From assembly GCA_051453625.1 (NCBI GenBank), contig JBOZIK010000001.1, forward strand, positions 85,228,496 through 85,272,544: a stretch of DNA of 44,049 nt. The letters are read 5' to 3'. The translations under genes and the position numbers were made by a program. Positions 32,806 through 43,447 of this stretch are shown here, one piece after another. Each line of letters starts with the position of its first letter. Position 1 is the first letter of the stretch. The DNA is from Welwitschia mirabilis (Eukaryota > Gnetophyta > Gnetopsida > Welwitschiales). The notes under the pieces were generated by a model. It was not told the origin of the DNA. It saw only the letters and a program-made list of their open reading frames with translations, and ran no database searches.

Positions 32806-33776
32806 CTAAAAGAAATGAAAATTTTTATGAGATTACATTTGGAAATAAGATAAATATTATTTAAAAGTAAACTTAGAAATATTTTTATGATCTTAGGAAT
32901 GACATGATTACCATTATGACATGATTAGTCCTAATTTATAACTTAAAGTACATAATCAAGTTTATCCCCTTTCTTTGTTTTACATAGATAAGGTTTACTA
33001 GGTTCATAAGTTATGAACATGGGGTTTTATTTTAAGGTTATATGACCATATAATTTGGGGTGAATAACTTATTTTAAATTTTAATTATTATTAAAGGTAT
33101 CTAATTATAAGGCATTATTTTATGTATTTATATTTTTACAAAAGATTAAGCTTTTTGAAAAGTCATATAAGGCCATTATCTTGAATTCTTAAGATAAGTG
33201 TAATTCTCCTAGTTATTATTATCTATATCTATAAGATGATAGAATCTTTAATAACTTAAATTCATCATCCTTCTAGGTTTCTTAGGAATTTATAATTATC
33301 ATGAATACGATTAACATAGTAATCATATAGGGGTTGGGTTTATTATAAAATTTTTGATTCCTTTGAAACTACCCAAATATAATCAACGTCCAGGATTATT
33401 AAGGTACTAGGATTATCATTAGTGTAATCTTTGTAATTATTGGAGTTAATATGGATATAATTTGGTATATTTTTAGGAAGTAGAAAAATTATAAGTATGA
33501 TCAAATTCATGACTATTAGAATATATGATTAAATTCATGCTTATATAAGAGTTAGAGTTATCTTAGAGTCTAGAACTATTAAGGATGAATTTGATTTTAC
33601 TCATTATTTAAGATTGTTGGGATATAATTAACTTTATAGCTATTAGGAATCAAGGTTATTATGATTATAACTGACTTTAAGATTATTAAGAAAAAAAGTT
33701 GTTAAAGATATAATTGTATTTATATTCTTATAAATTTATAATTTTTTAACATAGATATTATTTAAGTTAACCTAAA
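32806..33776 (-). other. Leader of the full-length element; no gene
   Basis: Collinear with 2743-3701 in reverse, AT-rich, no coding potential. Confidence 0.7.
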
Positions 33777-33788
33777 GAACTGATACGA
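33777..33788 (-). promoter_or_regulatory. Decayed primer-binding site of the minus-strand element
   Basis: Minus strand TCGTATCAGTTC, two bases from LTR-E. Sequence beyond it (TTTAGGTTAACTTAAATAAT) matches the region after the PBS at 2746, which confirms the position despite point changes. Confidence 0.75.
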
Positions 33789-34784
33789 ATTGCTGACATC
33801 CTCTTTTTTTGTACTCTAATTAAACACTATTTTTTCCCATTTTCTTTTCTCTTTCTTTCTTCTTTAATACTATTACCTACTATACATAGAAGAACCTGGG
33901 AGTAAACTTTACTTATTCTTTTATTAGCATTTTATATTTTAAGAAAAATAAACTATATTAATATTATACATTTACCTATAATTAATTTCTAGATTATTTT
34001 GATTTACAACAATAGCTATGTCATATGTTTGTGTCCTCCATTTCTTCCTAGTTTTCATCACATATAAAGCTATCTTATAGATAGTTAAGGGAACATAAAG
34101 TTATTATAAAACATACATGAATAAGTTTAAGAAAAATACTTAACCAAGATAATAGGAGGTTGCAACTCTCATTAATGGCTTTCTAACTTGATGTCCAGCC
34201 ACCACTAAAATATGACTTGGTTTTATTTTAGGTTCTAAACTATATTAACATGACTAGGCTTAACTCTATAGGTTTATACTTCATCTCGATATACTCCCAA
34301 TACAGATGATATGTGCTATGTAAGGTAGATGCATGCTTATAAATGACCCTTGCTTTATTGAAACATCTCTGAATGGTACAATATGATCCATTGATGCTAA
34401 GGACCTAAAATAGTAGATTAGAGTAAGTTCTTAGATGGGTATGGTAGGAGAGTAATGATCAAATTCATTTTCAGAAAGGTATTAGAGGAAAAAATGTAGT
34501 GCAATCAACCTTGGTGATGAAATCCAAGTATGGAGATGAACATTATTAGGATTATCTTGATTTATACATATTTGATGAATACACCACACAAATTCATGTA
34601 TAAAATTTTAACTAATATGGATATTTAATGATTTATTTACTTAGATGTAATAATTTTAATCATCATTAGATTCATTTTATAAAAATAACCATGAAAGAGA
34701 AAACAATTGTACTAAAACATATCTATATTCAAGATTACAATAGTGAAAATTTAAATAAAAGAAAATTTATTTTCTTTTATTTAT

Positions 34785-35779
34785 NNNNNNNNNNNNNNNN
34801 NNNNNNNNNNNNNNNNNNNNNNNNNNNNNNNNNNNNNNNNNNNNNNNNNNNNNNNNNNNNNNNNNNNNNNNNNNNNNNNNNNNNNNNNNNNNNNNNNNNN
34901 NNNNNNNNNNNNNNNNNNNNNNNNNNNNNNNNNNNNNNNNNNNNNNNNNNNNNNNNNNNNNNNNNNNNNNNNNNNNNNNNNNNNNNNNNNNNNNNNNNNN
35001 NNNNNNNNNNNNNNNNNNNNNNNNNNNNNNNNNNNNNNNNNNNNNNNNNNNNNNNNNNNNNNNNNNNNNNNNNNNNNNNNNNNNNNNNNNNNNNNNNNNN
35101 NNNNNNNNNNNNNNNNNNNNNNNNNNNNNNNNNNNNNNNNNNNNNNNNNNNNNNNNNNNNNNNNNNNNNNNNNNNNNNNNNNNNNNNNNNNNNNNNNNNN
35201 NNNNNNNNNNNNNNNNNNNNNNNNNNNNNNNNNNNNNNNNNNNNNNNNNNNNNNNNNNNNNNNNNNNNNNNNNNNNNNNNNNNNNNNNNNNNNNNNNNNN
35301 NNNNNNNNNNNNNNNNNNNNNNNNNNNNNNNNNNNNNNNNNNNNNNNNNNNNNNNNNNNNNNNNNNNNNNNNNNNNNNNNNNNNNNNNNNNNNNNNNNNN
35401 NNNNNNNNNNNNNNNNNNNNNNNNNNNNNNNNNNNNNNNNNNNNNNNNNNNNNNNNNNNNNNNNNNNNNNNNNNNNNNNNNNNNNNNNNNNNNNNNNNNN
35501 NNNNNNNNNNNNNNNNNNNNNNNNNNNNNNNNNNNNNNNNNNNNNNNNNNNNNNNNNNNNNNNNNNNNNNNNNNNNNNNNNNNNNNNNNNNNNNNNNNNN
35601 NNNNNNNNNNNNNNNNNNNNNNNNNNNNNNNNNNNNNNNNNNNNNNNNNNNNNNNNNNNNNNNNNNNNNNNNNNNNNNNNNNNNNNNNNNNNNNNNNNNN
35701 NNNNNNNNNNNNNNNNNNNNNNNNNNNNNNNNNNNNNNNNNNNNNNNNNNNNNNNNNNNNNNNNNNNNNNNNNNNNNNN
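34785..35779. other. 995-N gap; sister LTRs predict about 0.3 kb
   Basis: Flanks match about 1415 and 1745 of LTR-A. The gap is three times longer than expected, so it is either oversized or hides a private insertion. Open frames across it are artificial. Confidence 0.65.
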
Positions 35780-37215
35780 AAAAAGGTAAAAGACGTATTT
35801 TTCCTAATAAAATATTATTCATAATATATGTAAGTTAAGACTACTAATGAAAAATTATCTTATATATTCAAATTACCTTTATAATTTTATTTAAAAAATT
35901 TTCTATAACTTAAAAAGATTAATTATAGCATTTTTGGTCTCTAAGTAGACATCATAATAAAAAATTAATAATTAATTAATTATGAAGAAAAAAATAAATT
36001 ATAGTAGTTTCTCTTAAAATAAACTCATAATAGGTCATTAGAAACTAACTTAAGCTATCTTAAAATTCTTGAACTATTATTTTTCAGATCATGAACTAAG
36101 GTTAAAAATTATTAAATTTTCTAAAATTATAGTTCTACCATACTATACTAAAATGGTCATAACTTTCAAAATGCTTTGAGTTTTTAAATAATTCAAGATG
36201 TTTTAAAAATATTATTTCATTCCCTACAACTTAGGATACTCAAGTTTTCAAATATCTGAATTGTTAGTTATATAACTGTAAATTACGTATCTACTATTTT
36301 CTACATTTATTTTCTAATGTAGTTTAATAAATAACTTTATTTAAAATTACTATAAATTAGAAAAATTACTATTTTTACATTTGCATAATCACAACATAAT
36401 CCTAGACCTATAGAAAAATGTTCACTACTTTTATACTTATTAATTAATAAGATATGGTGTTTTTAACCTATGCCTCTATTCTGGAAATTTGACTTTGGCT
36501 ATAAGAAATATGGTAAAGTTCCTATAGCTAGTTATACAATAATTTAATTTAGTAAGATAATAAATATATTAGCTAAAATAATTATATATAAAATATCCCA
36601 ACTAAATTTACTAAGTTAAATTAATGTAAAAAAAATAAATTCAAGAAAATCATTTACTATAAGCCTTAGGATTTTCATGAAATAGTACTAGACTAAAAGA
36701 GATTTTTGAGGGTCAGAACTTTATCCTTAATAAGATGAACCTAATTCATACTAGATAAAAATATAATATTAATATAAATATGTTATCCAATTTTTTAATC
36801 TTTTTATAATAATCTCATTAATCACTTAGTTGTAATCATCCATTAGTAACCTTCATCACTAAGCACAAGAGATCCCTCATATCTCAACAATTTCTTCATG
36901 AGAGCCAATGGAAGGGAATGATATTTTATAAAATAATTGCATAAAAATCATAAATAATTCCCTAATTCAATATCACATCATTCCACTAGAATCTTTAAAA
37001 TATATCATATGGAAGTAAAGAGCTTACTTGAAAAGACTAGTAAGCCCTTAATGATTGAAGATTGATGAAAATCCAAGCTCAAGAATCATTAACTCTAAGA
37101 TTCCAAATTCTAAGCTTCATAAACAAAGAATGAGAAGAAATAAATAGGAAAAAAGGAAGTACAATTATAGGAAAAAGAGAAAGTATCTCCTCCTTTGTAA
37201 GAGAGGAAAGGATCT

Positions 37216-37261
37216 CTATATACAGATAAATAAAAGGCACATAGCTCAAGATTACAAGATG
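37216..37261 (-). promoter_or_regulatory. LTR-E core promoter
   Basis: Minus strand CGTCATCTTGTAATCTT followed 23 bases later by TGTATATAG. It is the decayed version of the tandem GTGATCTT plus TATA arrangement of LTR-B and LTR-C. Confidence 0.5.
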
Positions 37262-38534
37262 ACGTGATTTATTATTGATAAGGAGGATGACTATCAAGTG
37301 ATATTAGAGTAAAAAAAGAGATCACATTTATAATTCTTACACCTAATTAGGATGAGTAATATTCTTTTTTTAATTATTAAAATTAATTACATGCATCATT
37401 TCCTTATGCTAGCTCCTTCTTAATCCTTCATAGGCTCATAAGTAAGTGTAATTCATCTAAGACATGCATCAAAAAAATAAATGCATAAATTTCAAAATTG
37501 TCATATGGCATAATAAGATAAACTCTTTAATTTCAATGAATATAGTAATAAATATGCTATGAATCAAGTGTTCTTACATATCTTAAGAATATAGAAGTCA
37601 TGGTAGAGTGAATCTACTCATTTATCATTCTGGATTCTAGGTAAGAGTACATGTACTTGTTAAAATACTCGTTTATTTCAAATTGCATAGAATCTATTAA
37701 TTACACAGCATAAAGAATAAAATGTCTTTTTCTAATATAGTATATCTATCACATTTATAAAGAACCTAAATGAGTAAATAAGATGTAAAATATATTATTA
37801 TGTTCTCTTGAAATTTTTTATTTATTATTTTTATCATGTGATTTTAATTTTTTATATAATGGGGTTATAGCTTTTCTCATAAAAACCTTCTAACATCATT
37901 ATTATCATTTTCATGATGAATTATAAAATAATATTCATTTAAAATACCAACTTATTTTAATAAGGATTTTAAAGAAAAGTAATTCTTCATTTGATTAAAA
38001 GTTTGATATGCTTAATATCAAGGTATATAGAATATGGGATATGATATGTCTAATATTGGAAAGTGTAAATATGATCAAGGGCATGAATATGTAAAATTTC
38101 AAAGGCATCTAAGTGAATAAGCTAGTAGCATGTCATGTTCCAAATTTTTAATGATCAATATTTAAGTTCAAAATATCCTAATAAATAAGTTAAAAAAGAA
38201 TATAAAATTTTATAAGGCTAATATTTTCTATTAATTGTTAGATTTTTTCCTTTATAGCTAATAGTCTCATAATTATTATTTTATGCTTTGGCTTTATTCA
38301 TTCCATTGCTCATTTTAGAAATGCCAATGATTTGTAAATATGAAATTATTACGAAGGGAGATGTTTAATATCTAGAGTTATTAGTTTTAGTAAATTTTAA
38401 AGAATATCTTAAATTGTAACTGCTACCATGTTTATGAAATATTTTATTATTATCGCTAATGTCTCATTTATTATTTATTGCAAGCGTAATCATTATTTAT
38501 TATCTACCAAGTGTCCTGGTAAGGTAAACGGAAT

Positions 38535-38606
38535 TTCCACCACTTCCATCATCTTCATCACCTCCACCACTTCTACCACATCACTTTCACCACCTTCATC
38601 ACTCTC
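38535..38606 (+). repeat. Degenerate CAC/TTC/ATC trinucleotide repeat
   Basis: CCACCACTTCCATCATCTTC and similar units ending CACCACCTTCATCACTCTC. It lies just upstream of the TATA box at 38645. The overlapping open frame (38428-38649) is a Ser/Thr run caused by the repeat, not a gene. Confidence 0.7.
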
Positions 38607-38644
38607 TTTTATGATTGTGTCTCTTCACATCCTATATCCTCTAC

Positions 38645-38653
38645 TATAAATAG
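38645..38653 (+). promoter_or_regulatory. TATA box
   Basis: TATAAATAG in CTACTATAAATAGAACC, followed by a pyrimidine-rich CTTCTTCTCTTCTT: a well-formed plant core promoter. Confidence 0.55.
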
Positions 38654-38913
38654 AACCTTCTTCTCTTCTTATTTCATATCTTTGAGAAGCTTTTATTATT
38701 GAATCTTGGTGACTTTAACTTGGACCCTGGAAAAACTTGGAGAGTTTATGAACTTTCATTTATTTCTTGTATGTTTCAATTAATTCTTGCATCTTTTACA
38801 TGTTTTATGGATTTTTCTTGCTTGTTCCTATAATTCACTTTTTAGCATATACTATTTTGGCCATGAATTTAATTTTATGCTTAAACCTTGCTAAGTGACC
38901 AAATTATGCAGTT

Positions 38914-39088
38914 TTAGGGGCTGATCCATCTAAGGGGCTTCCATTGGCCATGGAAGTGAGCTATCAGAGTAATCAAGGTACTGTTTATGACATGTCTATT
39001 TATGCATAACGTAATGTCTTATAGATTTAGAGGGTTTATTTCATCTGAAGGATTTCTATTAGCTATAGGAATAAACCTCTGAATAAAT
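38914..39088 (+). repeat. Duplicated hairpin unit
   Basis: Two imperfect copies (38914-38977 and 39027-39088). Copy 1: CTTCCAT, loop TGGCC, ATGGAAG, with outer CTGAT and ATCAG. Copy 2: ATTTCTAT, loop TAGCT, ATAGGAAT, with outer GGTTTA and TAAACC. Loop length is 5 in both and one pair changed from C-G to T-A, keeping the stem. Confidence 0.6.
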
Positions 39089-39273
39089 GAGTATTTTTAC
39101 ATCCTTTTGATAGGCCATACTATTCATTGTACATTCCTAGATTACTAAAAATTTAATATGTGTATCCAGATTATTGTATCTTATATGAGGTCTTAATCAC
39201 ATTTCATTTTCTTAAGGATCTTATCTTAAGCTTGAAAAACCCCTTATCTAAAATTTGCCGTATACCATACTAG

Positions 39274-39294
39274 GAACTATAAAGGTTATAGTTC
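39274..39294. repeat. Perfect short inverted repeat
   Basis: GAACTATAA, AGG, TTATAGTTC: a 9-base perfect stem with a 3-base loop. No terminator-like T run follows, and its function is unknown. Confidence 0.6.
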
Positions 39295-39300
39295 TCACAC

Positions 39301-39990
39301 CATGCTTGCATGCGTAGGACCTACTATAAAAAAGGCCTTAGAATGAACTAGTAGATGCAATTTGGATTGAGCGTTATTTTCATACATGCATTAGTTAATG
39401 GACCTTAGATGTCCTAAATAAATTGTATTATTTATGTGAATAGGAATAATGCATTTATATTTATATAAAGAAGTGTGTTATGGATATATGTGCAATGTAT
39501 TTATTTTATTTTATATTTGTAAAGATTACTAGTATTTCTCCTTTTATGTAAGATATTACTTATGTTGTGCTTTATATTAATACACAGATCATTTATTTTA
39601 TACAACATATAACTATGATTATATTTTATTAGAGAAATAATTCTTAGGAAGCTTAGATAAATAATAAGCAATTTAAAATTTAGCAAAATTTTATTCAGAT
39701 TTTATTTATTGCCTACATTTAAAAATCCTAGATAAAATCCTAAGAGGTCATTTTAATAGGATTTTATTTTCATAAGAATAAATGTATTATATGACTTAGG
39801 GGTAAATGATATGTATAATAAAATATTATTATGAATAACTTAGATGTATTTGAGAAGATAAGATATTTTTTTAGGTAGACACTTGATATTATGGGTTGTG
39901 GATTATAGGCAACCATTAAAAGAATATTAAAGGTATAAAAAAATTGTAGGCAATCTTTGAATTAGGAAGAATTATTTTAAAACTAAATTT
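39301..39990. other. No gene supported
   Basis: Very AT-rich. The 61-codon minus-strand frame at 39501-39686 is composed of Ile, Leu, Asn, Lys and Tyr as expected from base composition. Confidence 0.5.
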
Positions 39991-39994
39991 TCCA

Positions 39995-40065
39995 TTAGGG
40001 AGAGTTGAATACATGACCTCTGCCTTACTATGTTAACATAACTCACAATACCACTTCACTAGTAT
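39995..40065 (-). repeat. tRNA-like / SINE-like fragment
   Basis: On the minus strand, TAGTGAAGTGGTATTGTGAG (A-box-like) is followed after about 24 bases by GGTCATGTATTCAACTCTCC (B-box-like, compare GGTTCGAATC). The spacing suits an internal RNA polymerase III promoter. Anticodon and acceptor pairing cannot be drawn convincingly, so a tRNA-derived SINE head or decayed tRNA is likelier than a working gene. Confidence 0.4.
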
Positions 40066-41695
40066 AGATTGTTTTTATTCAATTATACTAAATTTGTTTT
40101 GTATTATGATTATGTTCTAGGTTACTCTAATAGTCTTCATCAGACAACATCATACTTCTCTTCTATGTGCATTTGTCACATCCATTTTGTAATAAAACTT
40201 CTACCGAAGATCAATGTAAAACATCTTCTACTCTTTAGGCTAAGAAAAATTAATATCACATCACAAACAAGCAACACACTGCCGATCCTCCATGTGCATT
40301 CATTGTAGTTAATTTTTCCCTCTTTACAAATGGCTTAATTCTGAAATGCCTGCCGACTGTATTGCAACCTCTTCTCATCTTCCTCCACTCAATTTCTGGC
40401 TAGTAATGAATTCCATCCATTCTTCTTAATTAACCTCTATTTTTCCCTCCTCTTACTGGTAAATTACTCCCTTGCCCATCCACCTAGCCCAATTGGTAAT
40501 CTGATAAAAATAACAACCATGCTTAAGTTCCTAAAAATCTTTTTGAATAATAATGCACTTTTAAAAATTAAGCATCAAGTTATCAACTATTCATCTTTTC
40601 CATGCATCCAAAATCTATGTGTCTCCCTTTTTAAATGTATTACTTTAAAAAAATGCCCAAAAGAAAAGGCATTTTATCCTCGTTATAGCTGCATTTAATG
40701 ATCTCTCTTCTGTTAATGGTTACATAACTTCTTGCTCAATGGCATCTCCCTTTCCACTAGCTAATGCCTCTATTCATCTGTATCTATACATTTGGTCTTC
40801 CTTCAATGAAATATCCACTAGCATTCTTCCTATTGCATGATACTTTTCCTCTCTCATGTAGCATTACACCTATACTTCTTAATAGTTAAACTATAGTTTA
40901 ATCATTGTGCATAAAAATTAAATGATTAGGAGCTAAAAGCATCAATAATTCAATCTACATGAAGAGCCTTTAAATAGACAGTAAACATAATAGACTATAA
41001 TTTAGTGGTCCACATATTTTAGAGAGGTTTAGCTTTGAAAATGTCTATGTTTTTATAAGAAAAACATGAATCCATGTGTACCAGAGATAAAGAGCTCTTG
41101 TATAGCTATTTTTCTCTTTCTTATGGCACTCATTATCTCATGGCATTAGTTCTCATTCATGGTGTTAATTATCCTATGCAATGCACTAATAGATAACCTC
41201 TTCTCTTTGTGGAATATCCATTGGATTCTATTCTATCATTTACATTTCCTTTCTCCATTATTCCTCCCTTCCTATACAACATTCCCTTTAATGCAAGGCA
41301 TTCTTTCTCTATTTGGTGTTCATTTATCGCATGGCATTCTTTGCTCTCACATGGCTTGCTAGCTCCCTTTGTAATGTGAATGCCTTTTTAGCCTTCCATT
41401 TTCCTCCCCGCTTCCAAAAAGTTTTCACCAGTGCATAAAACGCTCATATGTTATACCTAGAGTCAATGCCAATTAAAGGCTATCTCTTTTGTTAACACAA
41501 AATGTAGACAATGTTGAAGGTAATTGCACCATCTTAAAAGAGATAATTAAAATGTTTAGATAGATTGTAAGGATTCACATAGTTGATTATGAAAAAGTCT
41601 AAGAAACATGTAGGTCCAACATTCAAGTGCATCGGGTCATTTTTCTTTTAAAATCAAAATATAATGTACTATATTATTTATTTTATGACTTTATA
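40066..41695. other. No gene; pyrimidine-rich with a loose GGCATT-type repeat
   Basis: The plus strand is C/T-rich with frequent TGGCATT, GCATGG and TTTCTC words (for example 41123-41170 and 41296-41352), suggesting an eroded short tandem repeat. Open frames at 40069-40308 and 41159-41362 are translations of this low-complexity DNA and have no motif. Confidence 0.4.
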
Positions 41696-41800
41696 GATTT
41701 GCTTATAGATATGTCATAGTGATGAAATGGCTATTAAAAGGGGGTAAAGAAGGGGGTAAATAAGCTTAGGTTATGAGTTCAAGTTAAATGAGCACCATTT
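41696..41800 (+). repeat. Weak tRNA-like stretch with a tandem 12-mer
   Basis: AAGGGGGTAAAG (41738-41749) and AAGGGGGTAAAT (41750-41761) are adjacent, followed by GGTTATGAGTTCAAGTT, which has some B-box character. It may be a second SINE-like remnant. It could also be a polypurine tract, but no LTR start follows. Confidence 0.25.
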
Positions 41801-42540
41801 TAATGTATGAAAATAAACTATGTCTAATTAAATATTTCTTTAATTTATTGGAATATTTAGAACAAATAAGCTATTTATTAAAGATCTCTCAAATTTATTA
41901 TGTATAGTTGCCATTATAGGATGCTTAGACTAATCTCCTACAATAAACAACCCTTGTAGATAAATCTCAATAAGCATATTAATCCATTTATTGAAGATAA
42001 AATTATTACCATATGATTAACTATCTTAATCATAAAGCAATTTGAATTCACTTTAGTATTGAATAATACCAACTTGTGGGCTAAGAATTATCTTCATATA
42101 GACTTGGTTTTAATTACTAAACTATGGTTTGAGAATAAAATTAGATATTTCTACTTGTTGTCTAAGCTACATCTATAATATTGCTAAGGTTTTAGATAGA
42201 AAATCCTATACATTACATTTTAATATCATAGTGATGAGTTTAAAGTTTTTAACTAACAAATTTGGAGTATTAAATTTGGGTAACAGAGCAACATTACACT
42301 TTTTGGGTATTAAAAATGGATATTATACAACACTAGTTAAGAAAGACACTGGCACTGTTGCACTATGAATTTATGCAATCCTGAAGTCCTTTCAGTAAAC
42401 CTGTAATTAAATAACTTATAGAAAAATACATGCTAGTATAGATGAGAGTTCACCCAAATGTCGTATTACCAATGAAGGAACTAGGTTCAAAGTTAGAGAA
42501 TTGATTTCCAAAGGTAGTTTTTGGTCTTTTATCTATTACT
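41801..42540. other. No gene supported
   Basis: AT-rich. The 79-codon frame at 42129-42368 (plus) has an ordinary-looking composition but no recognisable motif, and nothing around it suggests a gene. I leave it uncalled. Confidence 0.4.
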
Positions 42541-42785
42541 AACTTAAAATTGAATAATAAAGTAAATGCAATGCAAGATGAATGAATATGAAATGAAAGT
42601 AAATGGAAGTGGAAATGAAATGAATTCACTTAGTTCCTAAGCCTTTCTGTCATAAAGACTATCATTTCTATAATTCCTATCAATCAAGAATAGTATCTAC
42701 TAATTCTTAATCAACATAAACTATGAGATCTATTAAGTAGAATATGCAATATGTAATATGAAATGAAATGGAAATGCAATGCAAA
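42541..42785. repeat. ATGAAATGAAA-type purine-rich low-complexity stretches
   Basis: AATGCAATGCAAGATGAATG and GGAAATGAAATGAA (42563-42628) recur as GAAATGAAATGGAAATGCAA (42760-42779). Two related clusters about 190 bases apart. Confidence 0.5.
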
Positions 42786-42939
42786 CCTACTACTAACCAA
42801 GGTCAACCTTAACAAAGGTTGCCCTTAAAATCTAAATAAATCCAAGCTTATCACTAAATAACATCAACTTAAACCATAAGGGACATTTAATAATTGAAAT
42901 GAAAAGAATATTTGTATTGATTCAAAAGAACTTTACATC

Positions 42940-43102
42940 CACTTACCAAAGAATAGCAGCACCTCAATGGAAGAGACATAGCCTAACACTAAGAAAACCC
43001 TTTTTTGCAGCTACTAGATGGACCTTTTGCCTTCAAAATTTTGTCATAAGCATATCAAGTACAAAAGATGGCTTGAAAGTGAAAGAGGGAAGGGTATTTA
43101 TA
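42940..43102 (-). promoter_or_regulatory. Minus-strand TATA box and 5' splice-donor-like site
   Basis: Minus strand CTATAAATACCC (TATAAATA complement of 43095-43102), and about 150 bases downstream CTTTGGTAAGTGG (complement of 42940-42947), a consensus-quality donor. Together they look like the promoter and first exon of a transcription unit running leftward, either an LTR or a gene 5' end. No coding exon can be recognised further left. Confidence 0.4.
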
Positions 43103-43210
43103 GTTTTACAATGAACTATAACCCTAGACATTCATTAAGGAAATCCTAACAGACCACATAACCCGTTTGACACTCTTTACAAGGAAATTTATTACCGCAA
43201 TGTCAAAACA

Positions 43211-43447
43211 GTCGTTGTCCTATATGTCGTCCACATGACAAAGGGGATGGCACCACCTTAATGGCTTGGGTTATGTGTCATGAGCTACCATTAGTCCCGT
43301 GGATTGTTCATGCATGTTACCAATTCCGTTGGCCTGTATGTCATTTAGACGACTTAGGGGACGATGCCCTATCACCATGTACTGCTGTTGGTGCTACAAC
43401 CTTTGTCCATGTAATAAGGATGTCGTCTTGTCGGTCGTGAAGACGAC
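43211..43447. promoter_or_regulatory. Cluster of GTCGT dyads in a CG-richer block
   Basis: Three 14-base imperfect palindromes of the form GTCRTNNNNAYGAC: GTCGTCCACATGAC (43226-43239), GTCATTTAGACGAC (43340-43353) and GTCGTGAAGACGAC (43434-43447). The last overlaps a perfect inverted repeat, GTCGTCTT (43422-43429) and AAGACGAC (43440-43447). They lie 120-350 bases upstream of the minus-strand TATA box. Confidence 0.5.

Larger units (their letters stand above)
19262..38046 (-). mobile_element. Full-length, decayed Ty3/gypsy (Tekay/Del-like) element
   Basis: Complete minus-strand family 1 element: 5' LTR-E (33791-38046), PBS (33777-33788), leader, gag, protease, RT, RNase H, integrase, chromodomain tail, polypurine tract (23480-23493) and 3' LTR-D (19262-23479). 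A younger element (23634-28420) interrupts it; without that insert the internal region is about 5.5 kb. Gene order gives Ty3/gypsy. The GDHVFLKVS and HDVFHVSMLRKY motifs plus a chromodomain-like tail suggest Tekay/Del chromoviruses. The two LTRs differ at roughly one base in five or six by eye, so insertion is old. I find no clear target-site duplication (CCCTA left, TGTCT right). Confidence 0.88.
33791..38046 (-). mobile_element. LTR-E, 5' LTR of the minus-strand element
   Basis: Reverse counterpart of LTR-A to -D. Left end TGCTGACATCCTCTTTTTTT; right end GAATATGGGATATGATA is the reversed start, with TG decayed to TA. With the gap corrected by comparison with LTR-A it is about 3.6 kb. It carries the TATA region, the donor-like site (complement near 37022-37030) and a decayed hairpin module near 36830-36910. 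Confidence 0.88.
38131..39300 (+). mobile_element. LTR-like sequence of a third family (right end unresolved)
   Basis: TGTCATGTTCCAAATTTTTA at 38131 has the form of a Ty3/gypsy LTR start, similar to TGTCATATCCC of family 1. A TATA box follows 514 bases later. No PBS, no polypurine tract and no partner LTR are visible, so it may be a solo or truncated LTR. I cannot place the right end; 39300 is a guess. It could instead be unrelated AT-rich DNA with a chance promoter. Confidence 0.4.

Noticed and set aside
34691-35824. Open frames of 351 and 377 codons on both strands
   Set aside because: Artifacts of the 995-N gap inside LTR-E.
37079-37297. 72-codon minus-strand frame in LTR-E
   Set aside because: It runs across the LTR core promoter and is not preserved in the other LTRs.
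19257-38051. Target-site duplication for the minus-strand element
   Set aside because: CCCTA on the left and TGTCT on the right do not match. Ends are decayed, so absence is not informative.
41123-41352. Minisatellite of GGCATT units
   Set aside because: No fixed period could be found; reported only as loose repetition.
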